Shown here: positions 36,671-48,329 of the stretch, in pieces
Layout: every line of letters starts with the position of its first letter
Position numbering within the stretch: the first letter of the stretch is position 1
Assembly (NCBI RefSeq): GCF_000420465.1
Contig: NZ_ATUZ01000003.1
Coordinates: forward strand, 1 to 60,596
From: Desulfovibrio desulfuricans DSM 642
GTDB taxonomy: Bacteria > Desulfobacterota > Desulfovibrionia > Desulfovibrionales > Desulfovibrionaceae
Reading direction: 5' to 3'
Length of the DNA stretch: 60,596 nt
Notes under the pieces: model-generated
Databases searched by the model: none
The model's input: the letters and a program-made list of their open reading frames with translations, nothing else
What the model was told of the DNA's origin: nothing
Made by a program: the position numbers and the translations under genes

Positions 36671-37037
36671 AGTGGGAGTCGGACAGACCGTCGCTGCGGG
36701 CCGCAAGGCCCGGGGAGGAAAGTCCGGGCTCCACAGGGCAGAACGCTGGGTAACACCCAGGAGGGGCGACCCTCGGACAGCGCCACAGAAAGCAAACCGC
36801 CCCGCCTCGCAGCGGGGTAAGGGTGAAACGGTGGGGTAAGAGCCCACCAGATGTCGCGGTGACGCGGCATGCTCGGCATACCCCGTTTGGAGCAAGACCA
36901 AATAGGGAAGGTGGTCGGCCCGACCATTGCCTTCCGGGTAGGTTGCTTGAGGGCGCAGGTAACTGCGCTCCTAGAGGAATGACGGTCTGGTGCGGGCAAC
37001 CGCATGACAGAACCCGGCTTATCGTCCGACTCCCACT
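36671..37037 (+). ncRNA. rnpB: RNase P RNA, bacterial class A
   Basis: The catalytic RNA that matures tRNA 5' ends. The termini pair to form P1 (AGTGGGAGTCGGAC with GTCCGACTCCCACT). The conserved core is present: GAGGAAAGTCCGGGCTCC near 36714 and ACAGAACCCGGCTTATCG near 37008, which together form P4 and its neighbours. Length about 367 nt is normal. ispDF starts 17 bases after the 3' end, so the two are close on the same strand. Confidence 0.96.
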
Positions 37038-37053
37038 TGTTACAAGGTATGTA

Positions 37054-38265
37054 ATGTCAGAAAGTTCCGGCACATCTTCTGTTGCGGCAAAACCCTGGGC
37101 GCTCATACTGGCTGCCGGGCAAGGTACGCGCATGGCCGATGCCACTGGCGGCACGGCAAAACAGTTTTTGCCCTGGCAGGGCGCGCCGCTTTTCTGGCAT
37201 GCCGCCCGCGCCATGAGCCGCAGCGCCTGTGTGGCCGGGATTGTCTTTGTTTTTCCTCCCAGCCAGCTTACCGAAGCCAGCGAACTGTTGGCCGACCTGC
37301 ACAGGCACGATGATCTCGGGCTGCCCTGGGTTACGGTCTGCGGCGGGCCTTTGCGGCAGGATTCCGTGCGCCTTGGTCTGGCCGCCCTGCCCCTGCGCCC
37401 CGCCAGCGTGCTTGTGCACGATGCCGCCCGTCCCTTTCTTTCCCCGGCGCTTGTGCGCCGCGTCTGCGAGGCGCTTGCAGAGGGTGCTGCAGGCGTTATC
37501 CCCGCCATATCAGTTACCGACACCATCAAGACGGTGGAAAATGGCCGCGTAACGGCCACCCTGCCGCGCGACGGGCTTGCGGCTGTGCAGACCCCGCAGG
37601 GCTTTCAGCTTGAAGCGCTGCTCTCGGCCCACGCCCACGCGGTTGAGGCGGGGCTTGCCGTAACCGACGATGCGTCGCTTCTGGAGGCCCTCGGCCTTGA
37701 GGTACGCGTCATACAAGGCGAGGCTGCCAACGTGAAGATTACCCGTCCTGAAGATCTGGACCTGCTGCAAGACGAAAATCCCCTTCCTTCCATCCGCACG
37801 GGCATGGGCTACGATGTTCACCGTTACGGTCAGGGCCGCCCCATGCGACTTGGCGGCGTGTGCATTCCCAACGCGCCCGAGGTTCTGGCCCACTCTGACG
37901 GCGATGTTCTCCTGCATGCCCTGTCCGACGCTCTGCTCGGCTGCGCCTGCCTTGGCGACATTGGTCAGCATTTTTCAGACAAGGATCCCCGTTTTGACGG
38001 CATTTCATCCGCCATTCTGCTGCATCAGGTTCTGGACATGGTGCGCGAGACGGGCTGTACGCCCTGTCACGTGGATATGACCATAGTGGCGCAGGTTCCC
38101 AAACTCGCGCCCTACCGCGAAGAAATCAGAAAGAACGTCGCCCGGCTCATGGGGTTGCCCGCATCATGCGTGAACCTCAAGGCTACCACAGAGGAACACC
38201 TGGGCTTTACCGGACGTTCCGAAGGCATCAAGGCATATGCAGTTGTGACCGCGCGGGGGCGCTGA
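37054..38265 (+). CDS. ispDF: Bifunctional IspD/IspF enzyme of the MEP isoprenoid pathway
   Basis: 403 residues. The IspD half (to about 235) makes CDP-ME from MEP and CTP: ILAAGQGTRM, KQFLPWQG, VHDAARPF and the late QTPQGFQ. The IspF half (about 250-403) cyclises CDP-ME2P: GMGYDVHRYG metal-site start, DIGQHFSD and ATTEEHLGFTGR. Such fusions are usual in delta- and epsilon-type proteobacteria. The ATG at 37054 follows AAGG and sits just after rnpB; upstream in-frame ATGs lie inside rnpB and are rejected. Confidence 0.96.
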   Translation: MSESSGTSSVAAKPWALILAAGQGTRMADATGGTAKQFLPWQGAPLFWHAARAMSRSACVAGIVFVFPPSQLTEASELLADLHRHDDLGLPWVTVCGGPLRQDSVRLGLAALPLRPASVLVHDAARPFLSPALVRRVCEALAEGAAGVIPAISVTDTIKTVENGRVTATLPRDGLAAVQTPQGFQLEALLSAHAHAVEAGLAVTDDASLLEALGLEVRVIQGEAANVKITRPEDLDLLQDENPLPSIRTGMGYDVHRYGQGRPMRLGGVCIPNAPEVLAHSDGDVLLHALSDALLGCACLGDIGQHFSDKDPRFDGISSAILLHQVLDMVRETGCTPCHVDMTIVAQVPKLAPYREEIRKNVARLMGLPASCVNLKATTEEHLGFTGRSEGIKAYAVVTARGR

Positions 38266-38313
38266 TTAGCTCCGCCTCCCCTGCCATAACGATTCGACAC
38301 CATAAGGAAGGAC

Positions 38314-40077
38314 ATGAACACAGAACTCAGCAGGCCCTGGTTTGCCCACTATGACTCCTTCGTTCCGCGCACTTCCGAGGTGTGGAACAAGCCGCTCTAT
38401 GCCTTGCTGGATGAGGCCGCAGACAAATATCCCAATCGACTGGCCGTCATTTTCCAGAATACGCGCATCACCTACAAGCAGTTGCGCGAGCAGGCGGAGC
38501 GTTTTGCTGGGGCGCTGCGCCGCATCGGCGTTAAGACAGGGCACCGCGTTGCCCTGATGATGCCCAACATGCCGCAGACCGTGGTGGCCTTCTGGGGCAT
38601 CATCAAGGCCGGGGGCGTGGTGGTCATGACCAACCCCCTGTATATGGAAAAGGAAATCATGGCCAACATGCAGGATTCGGGCGCAGAACACATGGTGCTG
38701 CTCGATCTGCTCTGGCCCCGCGTTTCCGCCCTGCGCGACCGCCTGCCCCTGAAAAACTTCATCGTTACCGGCGCTGCGGATGCGCTTTCCTTCCCGCTCA
38801 ACTGGCTCTATCGCCTCAAAACGAGCCGCAGCGCCAAGGAACCCGTGCCCTACGACGGCAAGAACGTTCATGAGTGGAAACACTTCTGCAAGGGCGCGGA
38901 GCGTTATTCCGCTCCCATTGCCGACCCTCTGCGCGACCCCATCATGTTGCAGTATACCGGCGGCACAACGGGCCTGCCCAAGGGCGTTACCCTGACGCAC
39001 AGCAACGTGGGCACCAACTGCCGTCAGGTGCTGGACATCATCCACGTCAAGGCGGAGGACAAGCACACCTTCATTTCCCTGCTGCCCTTCTTCCACGTGT
39101 ACGGCCTCACCACAGGCCTGATTATTCCCATCGCCCTGGCGGCCACCACCCTGCCCCTGCCGCGCTATGTGCCGCAGGATGTGCTGCGCCTTATTGCCAA
39201 GTACAAGCCCACGGTCTTTCCCGGTGCGCCCTCGGTCTATATTTCGCTGCTGCAACAGAAGAATCTGGCGGAGTTTGACCTGCGCAGCATCAAAATCTGC
39301 GTTTCAGGCTCCGCGCCGCTGCCGCGCGAAATATTCCGCAAATTTCAGGAAACCACCGGCGCCGCTATTCTGGAGGGCTACGGTCTTACAGAAGCCTCGC
39401 CCATCACCCATTGCAACCCGCTTGGTCAGGAAGGGCAACGCCCCAATTCCATCGGCATGCCCGTACCCGGCACTGATGCCCGCATTGTGGATATGGAAGG
39501 CGGCTCCCTCACCCTGCCCCCCGGCAAAATGGGAGAGCTGATCGTGCAGGGGCCGCAGGTTATGCACGGTTACTGGCGCAGGCCTGACGAAAGCGCCAGC
39601 GCCCTGCGCAACGGCTGGCTGTATACGGGCGACCTTGCCACCATGGATGAAGACGGTTATTTTTATATTGTTGACCGTAAAAAAGACATGGTCATTGTGG
39701 GCGGCTACAACGTGTACCCCCGCGAAGTGGACGAAGTATTGCTGGAACACCCCAAGGTGCTTGAAGCCGTCACTGTCGGCATTACCGACGAGATGCGCGG
39801 CGAGATACTCAAGGCCTTTGTGGTGCGCCGCCCTGACGAAGAACTGACCAAGGCCGACGTCATTGCCTGGTGCCGCCAGAAGCTGGCTGGCTACAAGGTG
39901 CCGCGCCTTGTGGAATTTCGCGATGAACTGCCCAAAACCATTGTGGGCAAGGTTCTGCGCAGGGCTTTGCGCGAAGAAGAAGAGCAAAAGATGGCCAACA
40001 GGAAAAACCGGCGCGCTGCCGCTGCTGCCAGTGCTCCTGCCGCCAGCGGCGAAGATGAACAAGTGGGCCATGCCTGA
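38314..40077 (+). CDS. Long-chain fatty acid-CoA ligase (AMP-binding family)
   Basis: 587 residues of the ANL superfamily. It activates a fatty acid to acyl-AMP and then acyl-CoA. Motifs: the P-loop YTGGTTGLPKG, GYGLTEASP, the hinge region YTGDLATMDEDGYFYIVDRKKD, and the catalytic lysine in PKTIVGKVLRR. The last 30 residues are a basic then alanine-rich tail. AAGGAAGG lies before the ATG. Its stop overlaps the dtd start (TGATG). Confidence 0.93.
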   Translation: MNTELSRPWFAHYDSFVPRTSEVWNKPLYALLDEAADKYPNRLAVIFQNTRITYKQLREQAERFAGALRRIGVKTGHRVALMMPNMPQTVVAFWGIIKAGGVVVMTNPLYMEKEIMANMQDSGAEHMVLLDLLWPRVSALRDRLPLKNFIVTGAADALSFPLNWLYRLKTSRSAKEPVPYDGKNVHEWKHFCKGAERYSAPIADPLRDPIMLQYTGGTTGLPKGVTLTHSNVGTNCRQVLDIIHVKAEDKHTFISLLPFFHVYGLTTGLIIPIALAATTLPLPRYVPQDVLRLIAKYKPTVFPGAPSVYISLLQQKNLAEFDLRSIKICVSGSAPLPREIFRKFQETTGAAILEGYGLTEASPITHCNPLGQEGQRPNSIGMPVPGTDARIVDMEGGSLTLPPGKMGELIVQGPQVMHGYWRRPDESASALRNGWLYTGDLATMDEDGYFYIVDRKKDMVIVGGYNVYPREVDEVLLEHPKVLEAVTVGITDEMRGEILKAFVVRRPDEELTKADVIAWCRQKLAGYKVPRLVEFRDELPKTIVGKVLRRALREEEEQKMANRKNRRAAAAASAPAASGEDEQVGHA

Positions 40078-40559
40078 TGCGGATTGTCGCGCAACGGGTT
40101 AAAGAAGCTTCTGTTAGTGTTGATGGCCGTCTTGTGGCGTCCATCAACACTGGCATTATGGCCCTTGTTGCCTTTGGGCAGGAGGATGGGCCAGAATTTC
40201 GCTCTTCCCCGGCTTTTACGGGCATGGCCCGCAAGCTTGTGGGGCTGCGCATCTTTCCCGGCACAGGAGAGAATGCCCATAAGTTCCACCTTTCATTGGA
40301 TGAAATCTGTGGTCAGATATTATTGGTGCCGCAGTTCACCCTGTACGCCGATTGCCACAAGGGCCGCAGGCCTTCCTTTACTGATGCAGGCGACCCCGCC
40401 TGGGCCAAAGACATGTTTACGGATTTCGTTCAAATGGTTGACGAAACTTGCGCCGTCAGCGTATCGTCAGGCATCTTCGGAGCGGACATGGATGTGCGCC
40501 TGTGCAACTGGGGGCCTGTGACCATATCTCTGGACTCTGCCAACCTGTTTTCCCGTTGA
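40077..40559 (+). CDS. dtd: D-aminoacyl-tRNA deacylase Dtd
   Basis: Removes D-amino acids and glycine mischarged onto tRNA. The 160-residue protein has both signature motifs of the family: NWGPVT (Gly-cisPro motif) near residue 145 and QFTLYAD near residue 84. The latter normally reads SQFTLYAD; here the serine is proline (VPQFTLYAD). The rest of the protein looks normal, and length is slightly above the usual 145. Translationally coupled to the acyl-CoA ligase gene. Confidence 0.93.
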   Translation: MRIVAQRVKEASVSVDGRLVASINTGIMALVAFGQEDGPEFRSSPAFTGMARKLVGLRIFPGTGENAHKFHLSLDEICGQILLVPQFTLYADCHKGRRPSFTDAGDPAWAKDMFTDFVQMVDETCAVSVSSGIFGADMDVRLCNWGPVTISLDSANLFSR

Positions 40560-40592
40560 AGCGACCTGTTGCCTTACGGAGGAAATACAGCC

Positions 40593-40946
40593 ATGTTTGA
40601 GCTGAAGGCGGAATCGCACACCAACGTCACGGTATTGCGTTTTTCTGGAAATCTTCTGCTGCCCGATGTGGCCGAGTTCAGCAAGCTGCTTGAAGGGCAT
40701 CTGCTGGCGCCTAATATTCGCCAGGTGGTGCTTGATCTGAGCCACGTTGAAAAAGTGGATACTTCCGGGCTGGGAGTGCTGGTAAGCGCCAGCACCAAGG
40801 GCCGGGGGCGAGGGCGCAGGCTTGTTCTGCTGATGCCCGCGCCGCACGTGGCCGAATTGCTGCGCAAAGCCGAGATCGAGGGATTTTTCCCAACATTCGA
40901 GAGCGAAGATGAACTGAAAGGCTATATTCCCGATACTGCTGAGTAA
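40593..40946 (+). CDS. STAS-domain protein (anti-sigma factor antagonist-like)
   Basis: 117 residues forming one STAS domain. The conserved phosphorylation-site region DLSHVEKVDTSGLGVLVSA contains the serine phosphorylated in SpoIIAA-type proteins. No partner anti-sigma kinase is nearby, so its target is unknown. GGAGG lies about 10 bases before the ATG at 40593. It stands between dtd and fapA, at the start of a motility-related stretch. Confidence 0.88.
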   Translation: MFELKAESHTNVTVLRFSGNLLLPDVAEFSKLLEGHLLAPNIRQVVLDLSHVEKVDTSGLGVLVSASTKGRGRGRRLVLLMPAPHVAELLRKAEIEGFFPTFESEDELKGYIPDTAE

Positions 40947-40987
40947 CAATATCACGGGGTTTTGCCCTTCAGCCCGACGGATGGTGC

Positions 40988-43896
<2,909 letters not shown>

Positions 43897-43898
43897 TA

Positions 43899-45314
43899 AT
43901 GGCTGCTGATCCGATTCTGGTGCTGCAACTGCACCGCATGGGTGACCTGATCCTCACCTTTCCCCTGCTTATCCGCCTGCGCCAGCTTTGGCCCCACAAT
44001 CCCCTGTGGGTCGTTGCAGAACCGGCTTTTTTTCAGCAGCTCATGCCGCTTGCGCCGGAAGCAGTATTTTTTCCCCCTTCGCACTGCCAGGAGCTTGCCC
44101 GCCAAAAATACGCGGCGGCGATCAATCTGAGCAGCAGTCCGGTCGCGGCCCAGCTTATGGCGCGACTTGAGTCTCCCCTCAAGCTTGGGCCTGTGGCCGA
44201 CAGCGATGGATTACGCGTTCAGGGCTTCTGGCAATTGTACCGCGCGGCCCTGACGCAGAATAACCACGCCAATGCCTTTCACTGGGCCGACCTGCACCTG
44301 CTGGATCTTTCCCCCGCTCCCAACCTTGCCGTAGTGGGGCATTCGCGCCCCAAACCCGCAGGAACGCGCCGCGTTGGGCTGGTGCTGGGCGCAAGCGAAG
44401 CAGCCAAAAGGCCGGATGCGGCCTTCTGGGCGCGGCTTGCCATGCGCCTTGCGGCGGCAGATATGGCCCCGGTTTTTCTGGGCGGCAAGGCCGAGCAGGA
44501 ACTGGGCGATGAAGTGGCGCACCGTTCCGGCCTTGCGCAGGCAAACCTGTGCGGCAAGCTTGCCCTGCGCGAGGTTGCCGCCCTCATGGGCACGCTTGAC
44601 CTGTGCATAACGCCTGACACAGGCCCCATGCACCTTGCCGATTACCTTGGCGTACCTGTGCTCAATCTCTCAATGGGGCCGGTACACGCCCGCGAAACAG
44701 GCCCATCCGCACCCGGGCAGTGGGTGCTTCGCGCCGCCATGAGCTGCGTGGGCTGCTGGCAGTGCAGACGCAGCCGTCTTTTTTGCAAACAGGCGTTCAT
44801 GCCCGCTTCTGTAACCCAGCTTGCTCTGCAAATTCATCAGGAGCTTGCCACCGGCAAACCCTGCTGCAAGGCCGCAGGCGATGGCCTTACGCTTTACCGA
44901 ACCGGGCGTGACGCTCTTGGCCTGCATACCTTGAAACCCTACCCTGAGCCACGCGGCAATTCCTGTCGCCCCCAGCTCGAAGACGTATGGCAGGCTGCTT
45001 TTCTTTTTCTGTATGATCCAGGCCAGCAAACCCTGCTGCGCCAGCGGCTGACCCGCCTTCATGCGGGACATCCCGCACTTGCTGGACGCCTTGCCGCCCG
45101 CCTTGCCCACCTTTGTGGCCTGTGCAGCGATCACCTGAAAAAACGCACTCCCCTGCCCGATGATTTCTGGCGCGTTCAGCCCGGCATGATACGGCTGTTC
45201 ACCGGGCACCTGCACATGTTTTTGCAAAATGAAGGTTTCAGCGAGCAGGGCTGGCGCACAGCAGTGCACAGGCTTGCCGCCCTGGCTCCGGTTTTTGCCA
45301 ATCCTGCCTCCTAG
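43899..45314 (+). CDS. Family 9 glycosyltransferase (heptosyltransferase-like)
   Basis: 471 residues. The first 330 follow the ADP-heptose:LPS heptosyltransferase fold: ILVLQLHRMGDLILTFPLL at the N-terminus, VGLVLGASEAAKRPDAAFW, and the nucleotide-binding ITPDTGPMHLADYLGVP. A cysteine cluster (CVGCWQCRRSRLFC) follows in place of the usual shorter cysteine region, and the last 130 residues are unassigned. It starts 3 bases after the previous stop. A role in glycosylating LPS or flagellar components is possible. Confidence 0.85.
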   Translation: MAADPILVLQLHRMGDLILTFPLLIRLRQLWPHNPLWVVAEPAFFQQLMPLAPEAVFFPPSHCQELARQKYAAAINLSSSPVAAQLMARLESPLKLGPVADSDGLRVQGFWQLYRAALTQNNHANAFHWADLHLLDLSPAPNLAVVGHSRPKPAGTRRVGLVLGASEAAKRPDAAFWARLAMRLAAADMAPVFLGGKAEQELGDEVAHRSGLAQANLCGKLALREVAALMGTLDLCITPDTGPMHLADYLGVPVLNLSMGPVHARETGPSAPGQWVLRAAMSCVGCWQCRRSRLFCKQAFMPASVTQLALQIHQELATGKPCCKAAGDGLTLYRTGRDALGLHTLKPYPEPRGNSCRPQLEDVWQAAFLFLYDPGQQTLLRQRLTRLHAGHPALAGRLAARLAHLCGLCSDHLKKRTPLPDDFWRVQPGMIRLFTGHLHMFLQNEGFSEQGWRTAVHRLAALAPVFANPAS

Positions 45315-45396
45315 CATGCTCCATATTCGGCAAGTATTGCCCTTTTCCCGCAAATCACATTTTCTTAACTCATTGAATTAATTATACCAACAATTT

Positions 45397-45412
45397 TGGA
45401 ACACTCCTTGTA
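45397..45412 (+). promoter_or_regulatory. Sigma-54-like promoter before fliK
   Basis: TGGAAC-ACTCC-TTGTA fits TGGCAC-N5-TTGCA at 9 of 11 positions with exact spacing. Like the site before rpoN it has T in place of the -12 C. It would give a start near 45424, shortly before AAGGAG and the fliK ATG. Sigma-54 control of hook genes is common. Confidence 0.45.
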
Positions 45413-45437
45413 TAGCTCAGGGCGCAAGGAGTGAACC

Positions 45438-47465
45438 ATGCAGATTATTCCCACAAGCGTAAGCACCAACCAAACGCTTTGGAACGCCGCCAACAACAAC
45501 CGCCCCAATGACGAGCGGACGTCTTCCTTTATGGACGCCCTCAACTCCAGTCTGAAGGCCGTTGAAGAGGCTGACGCATCTGCCGATGTCTTTGAGGGCA
45601 AGTCAGAATCCAAGCCCAGTACTCCTTTTACGCCCACCGCAAGAGCTGCCGCGCAGGTACAAAGCCCTTATTCGCGCAACACCAGCAACGGCGTTACCTA
45701 CACGCTGAACGAAGTCTGTTTTACCAAGCAGGAAGTGCAGGATATGCACAGCAAGCTCATCAAGGCTGGCGCTGCGCCTGAAAGCCTTACCAAGCTTGCG
45801 GCCCTGGCAGAAATGCCTGACGGCGCAACCCTCGCGCAGATCACTGCCAGCGTTAAGGGCGGCGGCATCCCTGTTCTCACTGATGAGGACAAGGCCAACA
45901 TCACCTCGCTGCTTAAAAAGATCGACCCCTCTGGCGTTCTGGATACCAATGTTCAGGCCATGATGTTGCAGGGCAACACACAGCAGGCATTCAACACCAT
46001 ATCGTCCTTTGTGAACAAGCTTGACCCGGCGGGCACCCTTGAAGTGAGCCAGGGTGAGGCCATCTCGCTTGGGCGCGGCCTTGGGCTTGGCACTGCCAAC
46101 CTGCAAACCCTGGCCAACAACTTTGGCAACAGCGCCTCCATCACCTGCCTGAACGAACAGTTCGGCACGCTTATGGCTCCGGTGACAGATTTTTTCACCA
46201 CGCAGGCCGCTGCGCAAAAAACTCTTGATACTGCCCTCAAAACCACGTTGCAGCCCATTATCAGCAAGGCACGGGCGCGCACGGAACAAGAGAAGCAGGC
46301 CAGTTCGCTGCGCGACCGCACGGTGCAACAGAGCAAGGCTCTCATAGACAAAACCGTTCAGAAAAAAAGCAGCAATATTCTTGGTGAAACCCTTGAAGCA
46401 GGTCAGAAGGCCGAGCCGGGCGATATCAAGATCGCTGCGCAGAGCGAAGCCATCGGCAAGGATGCGACCGCCACAAAGCATGAAGGGGATCGCACCACAG
46501 CCGAGAACAAGGCCACAGTGACCCAGCGCATGCCAGCAGAAAGAACTGCCGACAGCACAGCCGCGAAGCAGTCAAACACGCAGGCGGCGCAACAGTCTGG
46601 TTCGCAGACAGCTTCTCGCGCAAGTTCGCAGGCAGACGTGCAAACGGGTAAGACAGCTGCGCAAAACAATGTGCTGCCATCTTCGCAATCGGACAAAACT
46701 CCCGCAGCCAACCAGATTCACGCGCAGTCTGCCACTCAGCAGGCCGCCGTTCTGGACGACAAGGGTCAGAAGAATGCTGACAGCAATTCCGGACAGAGCG
46801 AATCTGACAAGGATCAAAAGGGCAAGTCTGCGTGGGGCGATCTGCTGGGCAAGGTAGACACGCAATCCGCTGCTGTTACAGGGCGCGGCTCCACTCCCGC
46901 CTACGCGGCAGCACAGGCCATGCAAGCTGCCCATGCAGCCCAAAACACATCTGACGTGCAGGATCCCTCAGCCGTTGCCCCCATCGGGCGGCAGGTGGCG
47001 CAGCAGGTTGAACAGGGCATGCTTTCAACCGTCAAGGGCGGCGGCACCCGGCTTGACCTGCAACTTAATCCGCAGGAGCTGGGATCCATCACGGTTTCCC
47101 TTTCGGTACGCAATGGCGAAGTCAGCGCGGTGATCCGTTCTGAAAAGTCGGAAACCAACGACATGATCAGCCGTCAGGTGGATGCAATCCGCATGAATCT
47201 TGAGCAGCAGGGCCTCAAGGTAGACAAGCTCGAAGTGCGGCAGGAAACGCGGCAAGAGCAGAACAGCGCATCCTGGCAGGATTTCAACCAGCACAATTCC
47301 CGGCAGGAAGAAGATGCCCGCAGGGAAGAACTTTCCCGGCTGAAGAATCTTGCAACAGTGCGAAATTCCAGCTCAAACATGAATATTTCAACTTTGGAAC
47401 AGCCTGTGCATTCTCTTGGTAACACGGCAAGATATGCCACCAGCAACCTCAACGTGGTTGCCTGA
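45438..47465 (+). CDS. fliK: Flagellar hook-length control protein FliK
   Basis: 675 residues. FliK measures the hook and switches export specificity. The N-terminal two thirds are low-complexity, rich in A, Q, S, T and K (especially about 330-500), as usual for the ruler part. The C-terminal 150 residues hold the conserved domain: LDLQLNPQELGSITVSLSV, EVSAVIRSEKSE and LEQQGLKVDKLEV. AAGGAG lies before the ATG. flgD and flgE follow on the same strand. Confidence 0.93.
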   Translation: MQIIPTSVSTNQTLWNAANNNRPNDERTSSFMDALNSSLKAVEEADASADVFEGKSESKPSTPFTPTARAAAQVQSPYSRNTSNGVTYTLNEVCFTKQEVQDMHSKLIKAGAAPESLTKLAALAEMPDGATLAQITASVKGGGIPVLTDEDKANITSLLKKIDPSGVLDTNVQAMMLQGNTQQAFNTISSFVNKLDPAGTLEVSQGEAISLGRGLGLGTANLQTLANNFGNSASITCLNEQFGTLMAPVTDFFTTQAAAQKTLDTALKTTLQPIISKARARTEQEKQASSLRDRTVQQSKALIDKTVQKKSSNILGETLEAGQKAEPGDIKIAAQSEAIGKDATATKHEGDRTTAENKATVTQRMPAERTADSTAAKQSNTQAAQQSGSQTASRASSQADVQTGKTAAQNNVLPSSQSDKTPAANQIHAQSATQQAAVLDDKGQKNADSNSGQSESDKDQKGKSAWGDLLGKVDTQSAAVTGRGSTPAYAAAQAMQAAHAAQNTSDVQDPSAVAPIGRQVAQQVEQGMLSTVKGGGTRLDLQLNPQELGSITVSLSVRNGEVSAVIRSEKSETNDMISRQVDAIRMNLEQQGLKVDKLEVRQETRQEQNSASWQDFNQHNSRQEEDARREELSRLKNLATVRNSSSNMNISTLEQPVHSLGNTARYATSNLNVVA

Positions 47466-47489
47466 ACCGGGCCGTGAGGAGAATGAAGT

Positions 47490-48245
47490 ATGGCCAGCAG
47501 CGTATCATCAGCAATCACCCAGGCTAACAACGAGTTCAATGCCGTTGTTGGCAAGCAAAAAAACGGCGCGAACCTCGACAAGAACGCCTTTATGCTGCTT
47601 CTGGTGACGCAGTTCAAGTATCAGGATCCGCTGAACCCTATGGACGACAAGGAATTTGTCTCCCAGATGGCGCAGTTCTCCAGCCTTGAACAGCTCATCA
47701 ACCTGAATACGAGTATGGGGTCGCTGACTGACGCCACCAACAACGAGCAGATGATCAACGCTACGTCGTACATCGGCAAGCAAGTGACCGTCTCTGGCAA
47801 CAGTATAGGCAAGGTGACGGACGCAACCGCAAAGACGACATCCATAACCAAGTTCCGCTTTGCGCCCAACGATGCCGTTGCCAGCGGCACCATCACGGTG
47901 CGGGATGCCGAAAACAACGTCATCTACACCGAAGCTGTGGCTCCCAAAGCAGCTGGAACCACCTACGAATTCAACTGGAGCGGCAAAAACGGCAGCGGAA
48001 CAGTTGCCCCGGATGGCGTGTACACGGTCAATTTGTCCCTGCTCAACGCCAGTGGCGAGGCTGTTCTTTCCGATCAGGTGGTGGACGCCAAGGTTACAGG
48101 CGTGGTCAACAACAATGGCACAGTGTATCTGGGTCTTGATGGCGGCCAGTTGATGGAGCTTTCAAAAGTGCGGCAGGTCACGCAAGCGGCCACCACCCCC
48201 ACTTCGTCCGATTCGTCCAGTTCATCAAGTTCATCTGGCGGTTAA
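47490..48245 (+). CDS. flgD: Flagellar hook capping protein FlgD
   Basis: 251 residues. The N-terminal FlgD region (LDKNAFMLLLVTQFKYQDPLNPMDDKEFVSQMAQFSSLEQL, read in parts) is diagnostic. A Tudor-like and FnIII-like C-terminal part follows (NVIYTEAVAPKAAG, NWSGKNGSGTVAPDGVYT). The last 15 residues are almost all serine. It caps the growing hook so FlgE subunits can fold in place. GTGAGGAG lies before the ATG, 24 bases after fliK. Confidence 0.96.
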   Translation: MASSVSSAITQANNEFNAVVGKQKNGANLDKNAFMLLLVTQFKYQDPLNPMDDKEFVSQMAQFSSLEQLINLNTSMGSLTDATNNEQMINATSYIGKQVTVSGNSIGKVTDATAKTTSITKFRFAPNDAVASGTITVRDAENNVIYTEAVAPKAAGTTYEFNWSGKNGSGTVAPDGVYTVNLSLLNASGEAVLSDQVVDAKVTGVVNNNGTVYLGLDGGQLMELSKVRQVTQAATTPTSSDSSSSSSSSGG

Positions 48246-48329
48246 GCAGAATAGTTAAATTGCGGGCAGGCAGCCCAAAACTGCATACCCGGAAAAAATA
48301 TCCCCCTATCCCAAGACACGGAGGAAGAT

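Noticed and set aside
36600..37559. Minus-strand open frame of 319 residues over rnpB and ispDF
   Set aside because: It covers the RNase P RNA gene and the start of ispDF. The composition is that of a structured RNA, not a protein.
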